Of a stretch of 64,000 nucleotides of DNA, positions 22,601 to 33,837 are shown one piece after another. Within the stretch, counting starts at the first letter, position 1. Each line of letters begins with the position of its first letter. The stretch lies in the NCBI GenBank assembly GCA_963971225.1, contig OZ020269.1, positions 35,919,264 through 35,983,263 of the forward strand, read 5' to 3'. The DNA comes from Melieria omissa. Lineage: Eukaryota; Arthropoda; Insecta; Diptera; Ulidiidae. The notes below the pieces were generated by a model. It was not told the origin of the DNA. It worked only from the letters and a program-made list of their open reading frames with translations, and searched no databases. The translations under genes and the position numbers were made by a program.

Positions 22601-24178
22601 GTATTTGTGATTGCAAAAAACACGGATTTTTTATAATAAGTATTAATTTGTATTTTGAATTTGAATCTTTAGCAAGCGGGCTTTTGACGGTCTCTTGCAG
22701 TTGTTGACCCTCAATTTATCGGCGAATGCTATAAATCAGATTCCCAACGGAGCTTTTATTGGGCTGCCGTCCCTTCGTAAACTGGATCTAGCATTTAATC
22801 AGTTGACAAAGCTGGATAATAAAACAAATGGCGTCTTGGATGACCTTCTCAGCCTCGAAGAGGTAAGTACAGTATCCACAATATTTGTACCCTTCAGATA
22901 CAAATATACATATGTTTACATATATTTGCATCCATGTTGTTTGAATTTCTCATCCATTCCATTGCAGCTTAATTTGAGTCACAATAAAATCAGCTTCGTC
23001 ACAAAGAAGACATTTCCCTCAAATCAATACATTCCCTACAACTTGAAGTACTTGGATCTGAGCTTCAATCAGATGCCTGTACTCACATACGACATTACGT
23101 TCGGCACGAAAAAACTTCTCAAACTGAACGTTTCCAACAATCAAATCAACGAAATACGGAAAGGTGCGTAGTGCGCATTAACTATCCCAAGTTAAGTACT
23201 GAGTAAATATTATTTAGGTGTTCTGGCCAACTTCACTGCGCTGCAAGTGCTCGATTTGTCTCACAATGAGCTGAGCAACTTAGTCTCCGAAGAGCATGTC
23301 TTCGATTTGCCCGCAAACTTGACGAGAATATTCCTGCATAGCAATCAACTTTACCGCATTCCATTTGAAAATTTCGCGAGGGAGCCGAGATTCGACGACA
23401 TTGACCTGCGCAACAATAACTTCACTCAATTTCCGCAATCACTTGTATGGAACTTGCGCAACGGCACGAATGTTTACTTTTCTGGGAATCCGCTGCAATG
23501 CAGTTGTGCAGCGCGTCCGCTGAAGCACTTCATGCTCGAAAGATCTGTATTGGGAGCGGATCTGGCGCGTATTGTCTGCAGCGTACCCATATATCTTGAA
23601 GGACAGCCCCTTAAAAATGTCCTGGATGAGAATCTGCAGTGTATTTTGGAAGATCGCGACCTTTACAAGGGAGCAGCATTCGAGGAATTGCCGGATGTAC
23701 AGTTTCGGGACATTAAATTGTAAGTTTTGCCCCTGAACATGGCAAAGGGGTTAGTTATGTGAAACACTGTTATTTACTGATTTGATACTTCAGACAGGAA
23801 AGTGGAAACCTAACTGTCCGCTGGTTTGTTACCGCTGCCAAAGATATTGCGGACTTTACTCTCTACATTCGAAACGAACAAAATGAAGTACTACACCAAA
23901 GCGACGTGGGTTATAACGCGAGGAGCTTACAAATTCCAGTTGACTCGTTACGCACGAAAAAAGTGAACGGCGATTTGGAAGTTTGTATTGTGTCAAAGGA
24001 TAGCAGTGGCAATACGGGTCGTTGGTTTCCAGGGCAGTGCACACAACTGCCGGATTTGACGCCGAAGCGCCAAAGTTTCTTCAAATTCGGAGCCGGCAAT
24101 TCAAGTGGTAAACGGTTTATCCATTCGAGTGTTTTGCTCCTCTCTGTATGGATTAAGGTCCTCCACTTTGCGATTTAG
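19655..24178 (+). CDS. conv: Leucine-rich repeat extracellular protein, convoluted-like, 14 exons, 1092 aa
   Basis: Exons by GT-AG and phase: 19655-19764, 19880-20040, 20104-20273, 20354-20506, 20605-20807, 20896-20997, 21049-21193, 21271-21525, 21594-22205, 22347-22441, 22673-22862, 22968-23163, 23218-23719, 23794-24178. They join without a stop to 1092 aa. The start Met opens a signal peptide (MLKVKIILYSYILIALF). A cysteine cap (KCPKK..CVCWKE..VRCEN) is followed by about 25 LRRs of LxxLDLSxNxL type. A C-terminal cap follows (GNPLQCSCAARPLKHFM..VCS..LQC), then a roughly 120-aa beta-like tail and a hydrophobic end (SSVLLLSVWIKVLHFAI) that may be a GPI signal. Length and position between SelD and Ih fit Drosophila convoluted/dALS (CG8561), an apical-matrix LRR protein needed for tracheal tube shape. 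Chaoptin-type paralogues are the alternative. Confidence 0.85.
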
Positions 24179-24773
24179 TCAATCAAATGTTTTCGGTGAT
24201 AAATTACTAGCAAAAACGACAACGAGAAAATTAAACAGTTTCTTCATTGAGCACCGAATCATCTAACACTCGGCAAATAAGTGACGGGCTATTATACATT
24301 TGTATTGTTAGTGTAAACTGCCAAACTGCCAGCTCAGTGCTTGTGATACTTGTGTTTATGCTAAGCTTTTTTTCATTTAATTCTTACAAAAATATTAATA
24401 ATAATAATATTTAAAATGCAGCTTTTTATTATACAAGTCTATGCATTAAATAACGAATACTACTTTTAATAAAGTTGGCACATTTATTTTACTATTCTTG
24501 TTTAAAATTGTTTGTTTACTTTGAAATTTACTTACTTTGCCTATTCACCAAGATAGAACAGCAGTCGATGAAAACATTTTCATTTATGGTTTTGGTTTAG
24601 TCAGGCCGGTTAGCCACTGTGGCCGGTCCTTTTGAAGCATTCAGTAACAACATCTCACTTGTTTATTATGCTTTTTTGTTTTTACATTCAACATTTTTGA
24701 ACATATTTTTTAATGATATTTGTATGAATAAAGTGAAAAGAAGTAAGCTAACGTCTTACCATTTATACATTAA
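24179..24773. other. 3' flank of the LRR gene
   Basis: Probable 3' UTR to about 24490, then AT-rich spacer. No gene seen. Confidence 0.5.
24468..24473 (+). other. conv: Candidate polyadenylation signal of LRR gene
   Basis: AATAAA about 290 nt after the stop codon, in AT-rich 3' flank; a plausible mRNA end. Confidence 0.5.
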
Positions 24774-25536
24774 CCCTTATGTGTGTGATGGGGTACCCAA
24801 ATCACTTTTATATCGACATTTTATACACTTGCGGATAACCTAGAAAGGTGAATCTTCATGACAACTCCCAAAATGGTATTCTGTCTTTATTTTCGGGTGT
24901 TTAATTCCATTTATTTTATTTGGGAGGGTGTGGCGCAACATTTTACTTTTTACACCCTTACCCGTGTGCTGGGGTACGCGGGTACCCCAATACATTTTAT
25001 ATGGAGTTGCATAGATTTTTCCTGTAAGTAAAACTTTCTAAAGTTAATAATTTGTTATAAAACAATTTTATCAACGAGAACAATCACTCAATCGATTTTG
25101 AGGAAATTAAAAAAAAATGATTTTGGTTATATAAATTCTGAGATGGTCAGTTTCTATGCAACCCGCAGGCTCGGCGTCAGAGGCTTCTATTGCTGCGTCG
25201 TCAACTGATGGAATATGTTCATCTTCGCCTTCGGAAATGGAAAATTCTTCATCACTTTTACTTTTTTACATTATTTCTTGAATTTCGGCTGAGATAAATC
25301 TTTCACAACGAGCTCTTCCTGTTGCACAAAAATTCATAAATTAAATGGAAATTAAAAAACAAGTTTGCAAGTCATTTTTTGTAACAAGGGAAATCCCAAA
25401 ATGTACTTTTATATTACTGAGAGCTTTAAAACTAAGCAAAAACAGTACAATTTCTTACAGTGCGAACAAAAAGTGAGAAATTTTCATACTATTTGTACTG
25501 GGATACCCGGGTACCCCATCACACGGGTAAGGGTGT
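24774..25536. mobile_element. piggyBac-like remnant (edges uncertain)
   Basis: TTAA at 24770-24773 precedes CCCTTATGTGTGTGATGGGG. A second related end, CACCCTTACCCGTGTGCTGG, occurs at 24953, and the right side closes with its inverted form (CCATCACACGGGTAAGGGTG) near 25516-25535 but without TTAA. On minus between about 25330 and 25150 a broken frame reads ERFISAEIQEIM, then KSKSDEEFSISEGEDEH, an acidic stretch like piggyBac transposase N-termini. Two copies may be superimposed. Confidence 0.5.
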
Positions 25537-25707
25537 TTTTTTCAACACACACACACAGCACGCGTTAAAAAAAAAGTGTATGATGCATTGCTTCCTCGAT
25601 ACTATAGTTTGGCGAAATTCGTGCGGATGAACAAATTTTGCTTTACCGTTTAGATTTAAATTAAAACCTTCTAGTGGGCATTAGTTTAAACCTGCTGCGT
25701 CGTTATA

Positions 25708-26624
25708 TAGGGTTTTCCAACAAGAGGTGTTATTTTGAATCACCTGGTATTTCGGTAGCTGTCACTTTTGAAGCTTTTATTCTTTGACATTTGACAAGTA
25801 GAAACTACGCCATTACTAAAAATGGAACGATACACGCTTCAACAACGCATTGAAATTATTAAAATTCACTACAAAAATGGTGAAAATCTTGCAGTCACAG
25901 TTCGCAAAACTAAAGCATTTTTGGGTCGTCGTGAAGCACCTTGTCGGACCGCAATACAGAAATTGGTGGAAAAATTCGAGCTGTTGGGACAAGTTAGTGA
26001 TGTGAAGAAGGTGTGAGGATGTGAAGGTGCGGTTTATGGTCCGGCGGGGTCGTTGGACCTTACTTTTTCGAAAATGAGGTTGGATCAACAGTTACGGTGA
26101 ATGGATTGCGCTATCGAGAGATGATTAATGATTTTTTATGGTCGGAGTTGGATGGTATTGATCTGGACAACGTTTACTTTCAACAAGACGGCACTACGTG
26201 CCACACAAGCAACGAAACCATTGCTGTATTACGGGAAAAGTTTCCGGACCGTGTTATCTCTGGAAGAGGTGATAACAATTGGCCACCGAGATCTTGTGAT
26301 TTAACACCTTGCGACTTCTTCCTTTGGGGCCACGTGAAAGATAAGGTGTACGCCAAAAGCCCAGCGTCGATTCAAGACCTCAAAGATAGAATTCGTGAGC
26401 CTATCGAGGACATAGGGCAGCCACTTTGCGATTTGGTTATGGAAAATTTTATGACAAGGATATGGTCCTGTGAGCGTGGTCGTGATGGCCATTTGGCTGA
26501 TGTTGTTTTTCATTATTAACGGCATACCTTTCTCTTTATAATGAAATAAACATCCGATCATTTATCTCAAAAAATTGAATTTTTCTTTGAATACCAAAAT
26601 AACACCTCTTGTTGAAAAACCCTG
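25708..26624 (+). mobile_element. mariner-like element of DD41D (rosa) type, internally deleted
   Basis: Inverted repeats start TAGGGTTTTCCAACAAGAGG and, at the right, the complement CAGGGTTTTTCAACAAGAGG. TA flanks both sides (25706-25707, 26625-26626). The 917-bp element holds the start and end of a transposase with the middle lost. The D-41-D spacing places it in the mariner group first described from the tephritid Ceratitis rosa. Confidence 0.82.
25822..26519 (+). pseudogene. DD41D mariner transposase, internally deleted
   Basis: The N-terminal part (25822-26016) starts MERYTLQQRIEIIKIHY and has a helix-turn-helix. After a deletion and frame change, GPYFFENEVGSTVTVNGLRY leads into 26097-26519. 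There FQQDGTTCHT gives the second Asp and RSCDLTPCDFFLWG the third; I count 41 residues between them. The first catalytic Asp region is missing, so the protein cannot be active. The frame ends VFHY and stops before the right inverted repeat. Confidence 0.8.
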
Positions 26625-26906
26625 TACAACTACTCAGGGTTTTAATGTAGAGCATGTATCAGTTTCCAGTTTCTAATAACTAAATTTCTTGTTACTTTAG
26701 GTTTACGCAGGTTGCAACTAGTTGTCTGACTCCGTTTATAATAGGGTTACCGGTTAATTCATGCGGTTTTCAGATGGCGTAACTTGATTTTATGAACAGT
26801 GATTCACCTTTCCAAGTATGTGTTGGAAAGCTATTGTCATATAGTTTCAGAATCAGTATGTGTCATTTAGCTGAAGCGTAAACAACAATACTTTTTTACT
26901 CTGAAA

Positions 26907-28200
26907 ATGTCGAATTTTGTGCCGAATAAAGTGTTTTTGCGGGGAGTACTTCTTCATTACTTCAATATGAAGAAAAAGGCTGCCGAAAGTCATCGTATTT
27001 TGGTGGAAGTGTATGGTGTGCATGCTCTAGCTGAGCGTACGTGCCAGAAGTGGTTTGCACGGTTTAAAAGCAATTTTGACTTGGAGGACGATGAACGGCC
27101 CGGACAGCCAAAAAAGTTTGAAGATCACGAATTGGAGACATTGCTCGACCAAGATCCATCCCAAATGCAAGAAGAATTTGCAAAATCCGATCGTCTAAAA
27201 GCAATGGGAACGATCCGGAAGGTAGGCCATTGGGTGCCGTATGAATTGAAGCCAAGAGACGTCGAACGCCGATTTTTCACGTGTGAACAACTGCTTCAAC
27301 GGCACAAAAGAAAAATTTGTTTGCATCGAATTGTCACTGGCGATGAAAAGTGGGTCCATTACGATAATCCAAAACGTCGAGCAACGTATGGATACCCCGG
27401 TCATGCATCATCATCGACGGCCGTTCAGAATATTCATGGCCTGAAGGTTATGCTGTGTATTTGGTGGGACCAGCTGGGTGTGATCTGGTTGGTTGGTTAA
27501 GTGGCTGCCTCTGTATGAGACACACTTAGGCCTATGGGCCCGTTGTGATACCACAAATTCCACCCGTTTGAAATATGTATGCAACACTGTTTTTCATGTG
27601 ATACCACACACATTTCAAACGGATGGGGGAAAGGGAGGGAGGGGACCTACAGTTTAACGCCGAATCCGAACGGCGATTGGCAGTTTTTTCTTTCACACTT
27701 GGAGGTTTTGCCATTGCCTGCCAAGAGCGCACTTGTGCGATGCTTGTAATTCTCATTTCCTCTATGTGGATAGCGATAGAAGTAAATGAGTGTTCTTTCC
27801 AGCCCAAGCCAGGAATCGAACCTGGAGCGCTCGGTATGAGAAGCCAGCGCGCTACCCGCTGAGCTATCGAGGCCGACTAGGGTGTGATCTATTATGAGCT
27901 CTTGCAACCGAATGAAACGATCACAGGGTAAGTATACCGACGACAATTGATGCGTTTGAGCCGAGCACTGCGCGAAAAACGGCCGAAATATGAACAAAGG
28001 CACGGCAAGGTAATTTTGCAACATGACAATGCTCGGCCACATGTTGCACAGGTCGTCAAAACCTACCTTAAAACGCTGAAATGGGGTGTCCTACCCCACC
28101 CGCCGTATAGTCCAGACCTTGCGCCATCCGATTACTATCTCTTCCGATCAATGCAACATGGCCTGGCTGACCAGCACTTCTCCAATTATGAAGATTTGTA
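26907..28200 (+). pseudogene. mariner transposase interrupted by SINE
   Basis: The first part starts MSNFVPNKVFLRGVLLHYF, followed by KTAAESHR-like and TCQKWFARF motifs of the mariner DNA-binding domain. HRIVTGDEKW carries the first catalytic Asp, and WWDQLGVI ends at the insertion point. After the SINE the frame resumes as IYYELLQPNETITG, a stop, then VILQHDNARPH and SPDLAPSDYYLF, exactly 34 residues between the last two Asp. A deletion follows EEFAKSD. The C-terminus stops early at NYEDL. It is dead by insertion, stop and truncation. Confidence 0.85.
27487..27879 (-). mobile_element. tRNA-derived SINE, family S1
   Basis: Flanked by an 11-bp target duplication GGGTGTGATCT (27476-27486, 27880-27890). 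On minus the head is tRNA-like with box A (ATAGCTCAGCGGGTAGCG) and box B (GGTTCGATTCC). A body block GCCGTTCGGATTCGGCG and CTGTAGGTCCC is shared with family S2 at 40.6 and 45 kb. The 3' end (GTGGTATCACAACGG through GGCAGCCACTT, then AACC repeats) resembles the 3' end of the LINE at 36475-39827. RNA polymerase III would transcribe it. Confidence 0.87.
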
Positions 28201-28267
28201 ACCATTTTTCACAATAAAGCTTCAATTTTCCCAAAATTAATTCGCACGAATTAACCGGTACCCCTAT

Positions 28268-31128
28268 TAGTTTAAATTTAAAACACGTCAAATTGTGGCA
28301 CTGTACAGCACGTGCCTACATACTCACCACCGAATTCAATCGGTCATAAGCTCTGTTCTGGGTATGTTCGACTTTTGATGTATAGTATATATTGCAAAAA
28401 AGCGCGCACGGTTGCATGCCGAAAGCCCGCCGCTGTATTCGTACTAACTCAGAGGACAAATTTCCTGCGACAGGACATGCTCATTCTGTATTGATTTTTG
28501 TCTAGATAAGTTGAATAACAGTCGAAACGATGTTCCAGTGAACATTGCCTTTACTTGCTGTGGGGAGTCCGAATTGTGTAGTTCAACTTACTGCAAAGTG
28601 AAACGGGTTAAGGAAATTTGATTAAATAATACACCCCCACATAAACATTATGTAAAAAGAAGTATTGAAAATACTCAAAATTACGACGAAATCACGAAGA
28701 ATAAACGATAAGTGCTTTTAACGGAATAAAGTAAAATTTACCTTAAATGAGGAGTCGAATCGTAACGTACTGTACGAAAACGTTCGTTCGGCGAGCATGC
28801 AATAGAGGTCAAAGCAGAAGCATTGATTTTATGGCTTGAGCAGAGGAATACAGTGACATGAATCTCATGGAGGAATCAGCGAAAGCCTATATTCGCCTGC
28901 AAAATGGCAATTTGTGAGAAGTGGGTCTCTTATCGCAATGTCCGTCAGGGAATAAATAAAATGTGGAAAATGAAAGCAATACGAAATGTGTATGTATATA
29001 TATGTGTGTGTGTCCGCTCGTGGTGACGAAGAAGGTGAATGTGCATCACTCATATTCGATGAAAATGGGAATAATTACATAATCACATAAAATTCGTACG
29101 CTTAGGGTAACGTCAAACACAAAATTAAACCATGTACCTGTATAAAAGCTAAATCCGAATTGAGCTAACGCAAGTCAACTATGAACCCCTTACATATTGT
29201 AAATTGTACATAAAGGACAAATTTTACCAGTTGCCTGCTACCCGAAAATGAATGTAAATTCGCCGTATGAACAACAATGCAATGCCTTTTGTAAGCACAC
29301 TCGCTGCGGCAGCAGCGGGCGAACTGTCGCAATGTATAGTAAATGGAAGTGTGATTGAGCAGTGCGCTATTTGAAAGTGGTGCCCTAAAAGATATATCGC
29401 GCCAGGACCTTGTCTAATCTTACGAAAAGGCAATCCAATATTTACATGGAACGCGCCTGCTGTGTTATATAATTGAACTCGATTTGCCCGAGTTTTCGCA
29501 ACATCAAGTCCGCACTTGTTTGCCACTGCATGCGAAACTACACCACGGACACGATTTTTATCAAAGAACTCAAAGAACTCAAGAACGGTGGCGTTCTGTA
29601 GCATTTGTTGGATTCAGCGAACGCATATTATTCTATAAGTGTTGAAATAGTTCTAGTGACATCGCTTACCCTTCCTTACTCGATAACCGATTTTTCTATA
29701 TAAGAACTGCTATTGTACCTACCACGTCAAGTTTACGTTACTCTACCCACCAACTCACAATAAACTAAAAACGCGCCAAGCAGCAGTCACAACATAGTCG
29801 CTACAATATATGGAATAGCCAGGTGCAGTTGGCCTCAACTAGAAGAGCGCTGCCTCCGCCTAGCGTACACCGAAAACTGTCGAATCGAAGCACCCCGAGC
29901 GCTTCCTTGTCATCTCGTCGACATTCTGGCTCGCACAGGATAAGTAATGGTGAGCGGCGCTGCGAACGTGTCCTGTACGTAGGAAGAGCAATCGCGGTGC
30001 ATTTCGCGGTGTAAGATGCACGTTAAACATACCCAACGAAGAGTTAGTGGACCTGGAGCATTCGGAACATCCAACGACCAATGGTACGCACACGCTCCCA
30101 TGTACACACATTCACTGCACGGATGTTCTCGCATTCACATACATACTTGTATTGATTTGCCCGTACATACATGCATACATACATAGAGAATTCATACACA
30201 TCATGTCATCGATGCACGCGTAACCGAGAATGAAAACAAGAACAATTAATTATTATAAAAACTCGTATGAGCATCTGCACAGGCTTGCATTAAGTACTTA
30301 TTTAATATTGTTTGAGTAACAAATATTAATTGGCCGGTCAATGTCCAATAGCGCGACTACATTATAGGAATTCTTGTATACACTCGAATGGTATGTGTAC
30401 GTGTTCGTTGACGGTAGTGGATAAGTAGTTGTCGTGAACTCATCTGAACCGAACTGGACTTGAACCTGCAGTTGTTACACTATACGCGCAAACGCTCAAT
30501 CACGTGTCCTCAACTCCCTGCTGGAGCAGATACACTCCGGTTACGGACACAATTGTTTGTAGTTGGTTCAATGAGCTGTACGATGGTTTTATTGTTTTGT
30601 TTTGCAAAGGTCACCGGAACCCAGTGGTTGCGATTAGAGGGTCGTGAGCCCGAGCCACGAATCAACCAACACAACTTATTGAAGCAAATATTCCGTCTCA
30701 GTAGGCAGTGATTTTTGAAAACGCTCCAGTTCTATATTCAAAAACGGTACACAACTGCTATCCACTCATTAATGAGATTTCGAGAATCGCAAGCACAACT
30801 GTAAATTATAGCTAGCCCAGCCTGGCCTTTTTTAGCTCATCGGCCCTCGGGTAAGAACTTATGGGTTATGTTCATAAATTCACATGCTGCATCGTGAGAC
30901 CAAAAGATGGGTGGAAGTTCCTGTCTGAGACTTTACCGTAAAACACACTTAAGCTACAAATGAAATCTAAGTAAAAATCGAATACAACTCTCGTACCAAT
31001 CTCTGTGGATAATTAATTGTCTGTTTGTCCCAAAAGAGAATAACAGTAAAATATTTGTATCAATGTCACTTCGTCCTTTTTACAAGAAATTTCCCACCGT
31101 TCCGATATAAGGCATTTTTATACCTTAA
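28268..31128. other. Non-coding; small unrecognised ORFs
   Basis: No recognised gene. A minus ORF at 29224-29604 (126 aa) and a plus ORF at 30460-30711 (83 aa) show no family signature. The latter has a hydrophobic stretch SMSCTMVLLFCFAKVTG and somewhat gene-like codons. CATA-rich microsatellites lie near 28990 and 30165. The interval could hold promoter or 5' exons of a downstream gene. Confidence 0.4.
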
Positions 31129-31474
31129 CTCTTCAATTCCCATGCCCAAAATAGTAAAGAAAGAAATTTCCTTTTTAAATAAAATAGCTTAGATACGTTT
31201 GGATAAGACAAAAAAAAATACATTAAAAATATATAAACTACCCTCATTTTATATCGAAAGAAACCAGACAAACTTGCACTGCTCCAACTACGCCCGGAAA
31301 AAGTGAATGAATTTGACAAATGACGTTTCGTTAGTGTTGTCTGAAAAAATAAATAAATAAGTACTATTAATTGACTTTGCTATAGAAGTGTTAGAATTTA
31401 AAAATTCACCACCTTTGTGGTAAAAAAAAATATTAAGCATCTGTCACCTACAGGTGACACTGGGAATTGAAGAG
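31129..31474. mobile_element. TTAA-flanked MITE (piggyBac-type)
   Basis: Inverted repeat CTCTTCAATTCCCA / TGGGAATTGAAGAG with TTAA directly outside both ends (31125-31128, 31475-31478). 346 bp, non-coding. Confidence 0.78.
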
Positions 31475-32498
31475 TTAAATATAACTTGTCTCCGAAATGC
31501 CGCCAACGTTTCTATCCATTCCATATCAGGGAAACAAGGTATATACTCAAATTTTGGTTGTTCCTGGTACCGCCAAGGGGGAATGGCGCCATCCCAAAGT
31601 GATATCACAATAAGCCATTCCTCTGTGCTTAAGTGTTTAATGTTTTAGAAGGTCGCCACTTTAACCTAACCTCATCTTCTCTGTATCAGAGCTATTGACC
31701 AATAATTCTCCCTCTTTGTAAAAATACCGGCAACAGTTATTTAATTTAGCTACTGCAGTATCTGTAGCTTGTAACGATCGGCAATAAAACTGTTACTTTA
31801 AGACCCGGATGTGCTTAGTGAGTTGTAAAAATTACGTATCATATAATACGGTGCAGGGGCGGGGGTGGACTGATTTTAATGAATACGTTCTAGGGGAATA
31901 GAATTTAATTTTATTCTATTTTATTCGTATGATGCTTTATTTGATTTTTGCATTTTTTCGGCATTTCTTATTATCGTATTTTGCAACATGCTATTTTTTG
32001 CAATTTCCTCATAAAGTTGTATCATTTGTTTTGCAGAAAACTTGAATAAGTAATTTTGCGTCCTACCGTGTTTCAGGATGGGCGTGACAACAGCTGTAAA
32101 GGTATAGACAGATTAATTTCTATAACCGTTTCTAATAATTTTTCTCTCCTTTCACGAAATTCCGACTTTCTTGACTTTTAAGTAAATATTGTTTTAATAG
32201 GTACTCACGCATTTATCTTCTAGACTTCTGAAACCGTTTTATATTGAATACACAGCTACTCTATTTAGAACAACAAGTTAAAACTGCATTACAAACTTCA
32301 TAATCAGCCCACTATGTACTTAAAATTCGTATCGGCTTATTTTGATGCTTCCTTCAACACTCCCCATTCAATCAATTATAATTATCAAAACTCTTTAAAC
32401 CGCTTTATCCCTTTACGATTTGACCAAATGCTCTCAAACCTATTTCCCAGGCGCTGCAATAACGCTTACACATGCCTACGTAGTACGTACTATATATT
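31475..32498. other. No gene seen
   Basis: AT-rich spacer with short ORFs only; no splice-bounded exon or repeat boundary was found. Confidence 0.45.
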
Positions 32499-32922
32499 AA
32501 GGTGGGTCGCGAAAAAAAAATTTTTGTTGTCACCACCTAAAAATAAAATTCAGAGTGTTTAATGACTATTTGGAAAATATTGCGATTCTGAGGTAAGCCA
32601 ATTGTGAGCGGTTTTGCTTCAAAAATACCTCTAATTATTATGTTTATTGGGTGTAACTTTTTTGTTTTTTTGTTGGACATTTTCGAATAATTTTGCAATC
32701 CAAGAACTCCTGAAGGTTTATCTAACCAAAAAAACTTATTCGAAAATGTCCAACAACAAAAAAGTTACACCCAATAAACATAATAATTAGAGGTATTTTT
32801 GAAGCAAAACCGCTCACAATTGGCTTACCTCAGAATCGCAATATTTTCCAAATAGTCATTAAACACTCTGAATTTTATTTTTAGGTGGTGACAACAAAAA
32901 TTTTTTTTTTGCGACCCACCTT
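32499..32922. repeat. Near-perfect palindrome (foldback MITE), about 190-bp arms
   Basis: The left arm begins AAGGTGGGTCGCG and runs to about 32692 (TTGGACATTTTCGAATAA). The right arm starts near 32736 (TTATTCGAAAATGTCCAA) and returns to GCGACCCACCTTA. The spacer is about 45 bp. TA or TTA borders both sides. Arms appear almost identical by eye, so RNA from here would form a long hairpin. No protein is coded. Confidence 0.85.
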
Positions 32923-33116
32923 ACTATATATATTTCTGCAATACCCACAGGTGCATTCTAAAATCCATATGTAGTTAGTAATAAAGGAGCTAGCGACTGC
33001 CAAAGCTTTGTACATACACAAACATTATAATTTGCACAGATAGCGAGTACGTTTCTGATCTGATATTACTCAATAGCACTTAATATTGTTTGGACTTTTG
33101 CAGAAACCACCTTTAA

Positions 33117-33833
33117 GGGGCACAACTAGTTTGAAATTTGGTTTTTTGTTTTATTTCATATTTTTATAGTATAACTATCATAGAAAAAGTATACGAACGG
33201 ATTTTGTCGAATTCGTAAAAGTCTCTGAGATACAGAGACTCAAATCCGTCTCGTTCACTACGCGCTAACACGGTTTTAAAACTTTAAACGCGTTTTTCTC
33301 AAAACTACATTTTTCAAATTTGCTGCAGCTGTAACTTGATAACAAATCATCCGATCGACTTGGGTCTTTTTTTAGCTTATTGTGTATTTGTTTTTCCATA
33401 CAATGACCCTCCAGTTTAATAATAGGATGAAAAGTATAATTATGCCAGGCCAGAAACCATCAGATTTTTCAGCAAAATTTTAATTTTTTTTTTAAAAAAC
33501 CGCCATTTTGTTGCATTTTATTTTTTTTTTACAACCGAGGGTCATTGTATAGCAAATATAACCTAGTTAAGTAAAATTTTTGGTTTTTTTGATTTCAGGC
33601 ACTGCGAAGGCTACAATCACTGCAGCAGTGGGAGAACGTTTTTTTTTTTGAAAACTCAGGAGATGGTGGATAACTTGCTAAAAATCGAATATTTTCATTT
33701 GAAAAAATTACTTTGTTTTCATTATTTATGCATTAATATATCTGCAAAATTTTAAAACATTCGATGCAATACTTCACAAAATTCAAAATTCACAAAAATC
33801 TCCTTTTTCAGGCGGTCAAACTAGTTGTGCCCC
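33117..33833. mobile_element. TTAA-flanked MITE, ends GGGGCACAACTAGTTTGA
   Basis: Inverted repeat GGGGCACAACTAGTTTGA at the left with its complement TCAAACTAGTTGTGCCCC at the right, and TTAA on both sides (33113-33116, 33834-33837). Because TTAA is palindromic a TA-duplicating element with AAGGGGCAC ends is equally possible. The 717-bp body is A/T-rich and non-coding. Confidence 0.75.
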
Positions 33834-33837
33834 TTAA

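Larger units (their letters stand above)
26741..28267 (+). mobile_element. mariner (DD34D) element split by a SINE
   Basis: Ends ATAGGGTTACCGGTTAATTC (left) and, complemented, ATAGGGGTACCGGTTAATTC (right); TA duplicates at 26739-26740 and 28268-28269. Removing the 393-bp SINE and one 11-bp target copy leaves about 1.12 kb, shorter than the usual 1.3 kb mariner because of small internal deletions. The transposase frame is disrupted. Confidence 0.85.

Noticed and set aside
21548..24099. Minus-strand ORFs across the LRR gene
   Set aside because: Antisense shadows of well-supported coding exons.
27800..27877. Functional tRNA gene on minus
   Set aside because: Box A and B are present, but the acceptor and anticodon stems do not pair convincingly and the sequence is the head of a SINE with its own target duplication. 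The same applies at 40655, 45485-45555 and 45800.
29224..29604. 126-aa minus-strand ORF
   Set aside because: Longest frame in that intergenic zone but no recognisable motif, signal peptide or neighbouring exon; could be chance.
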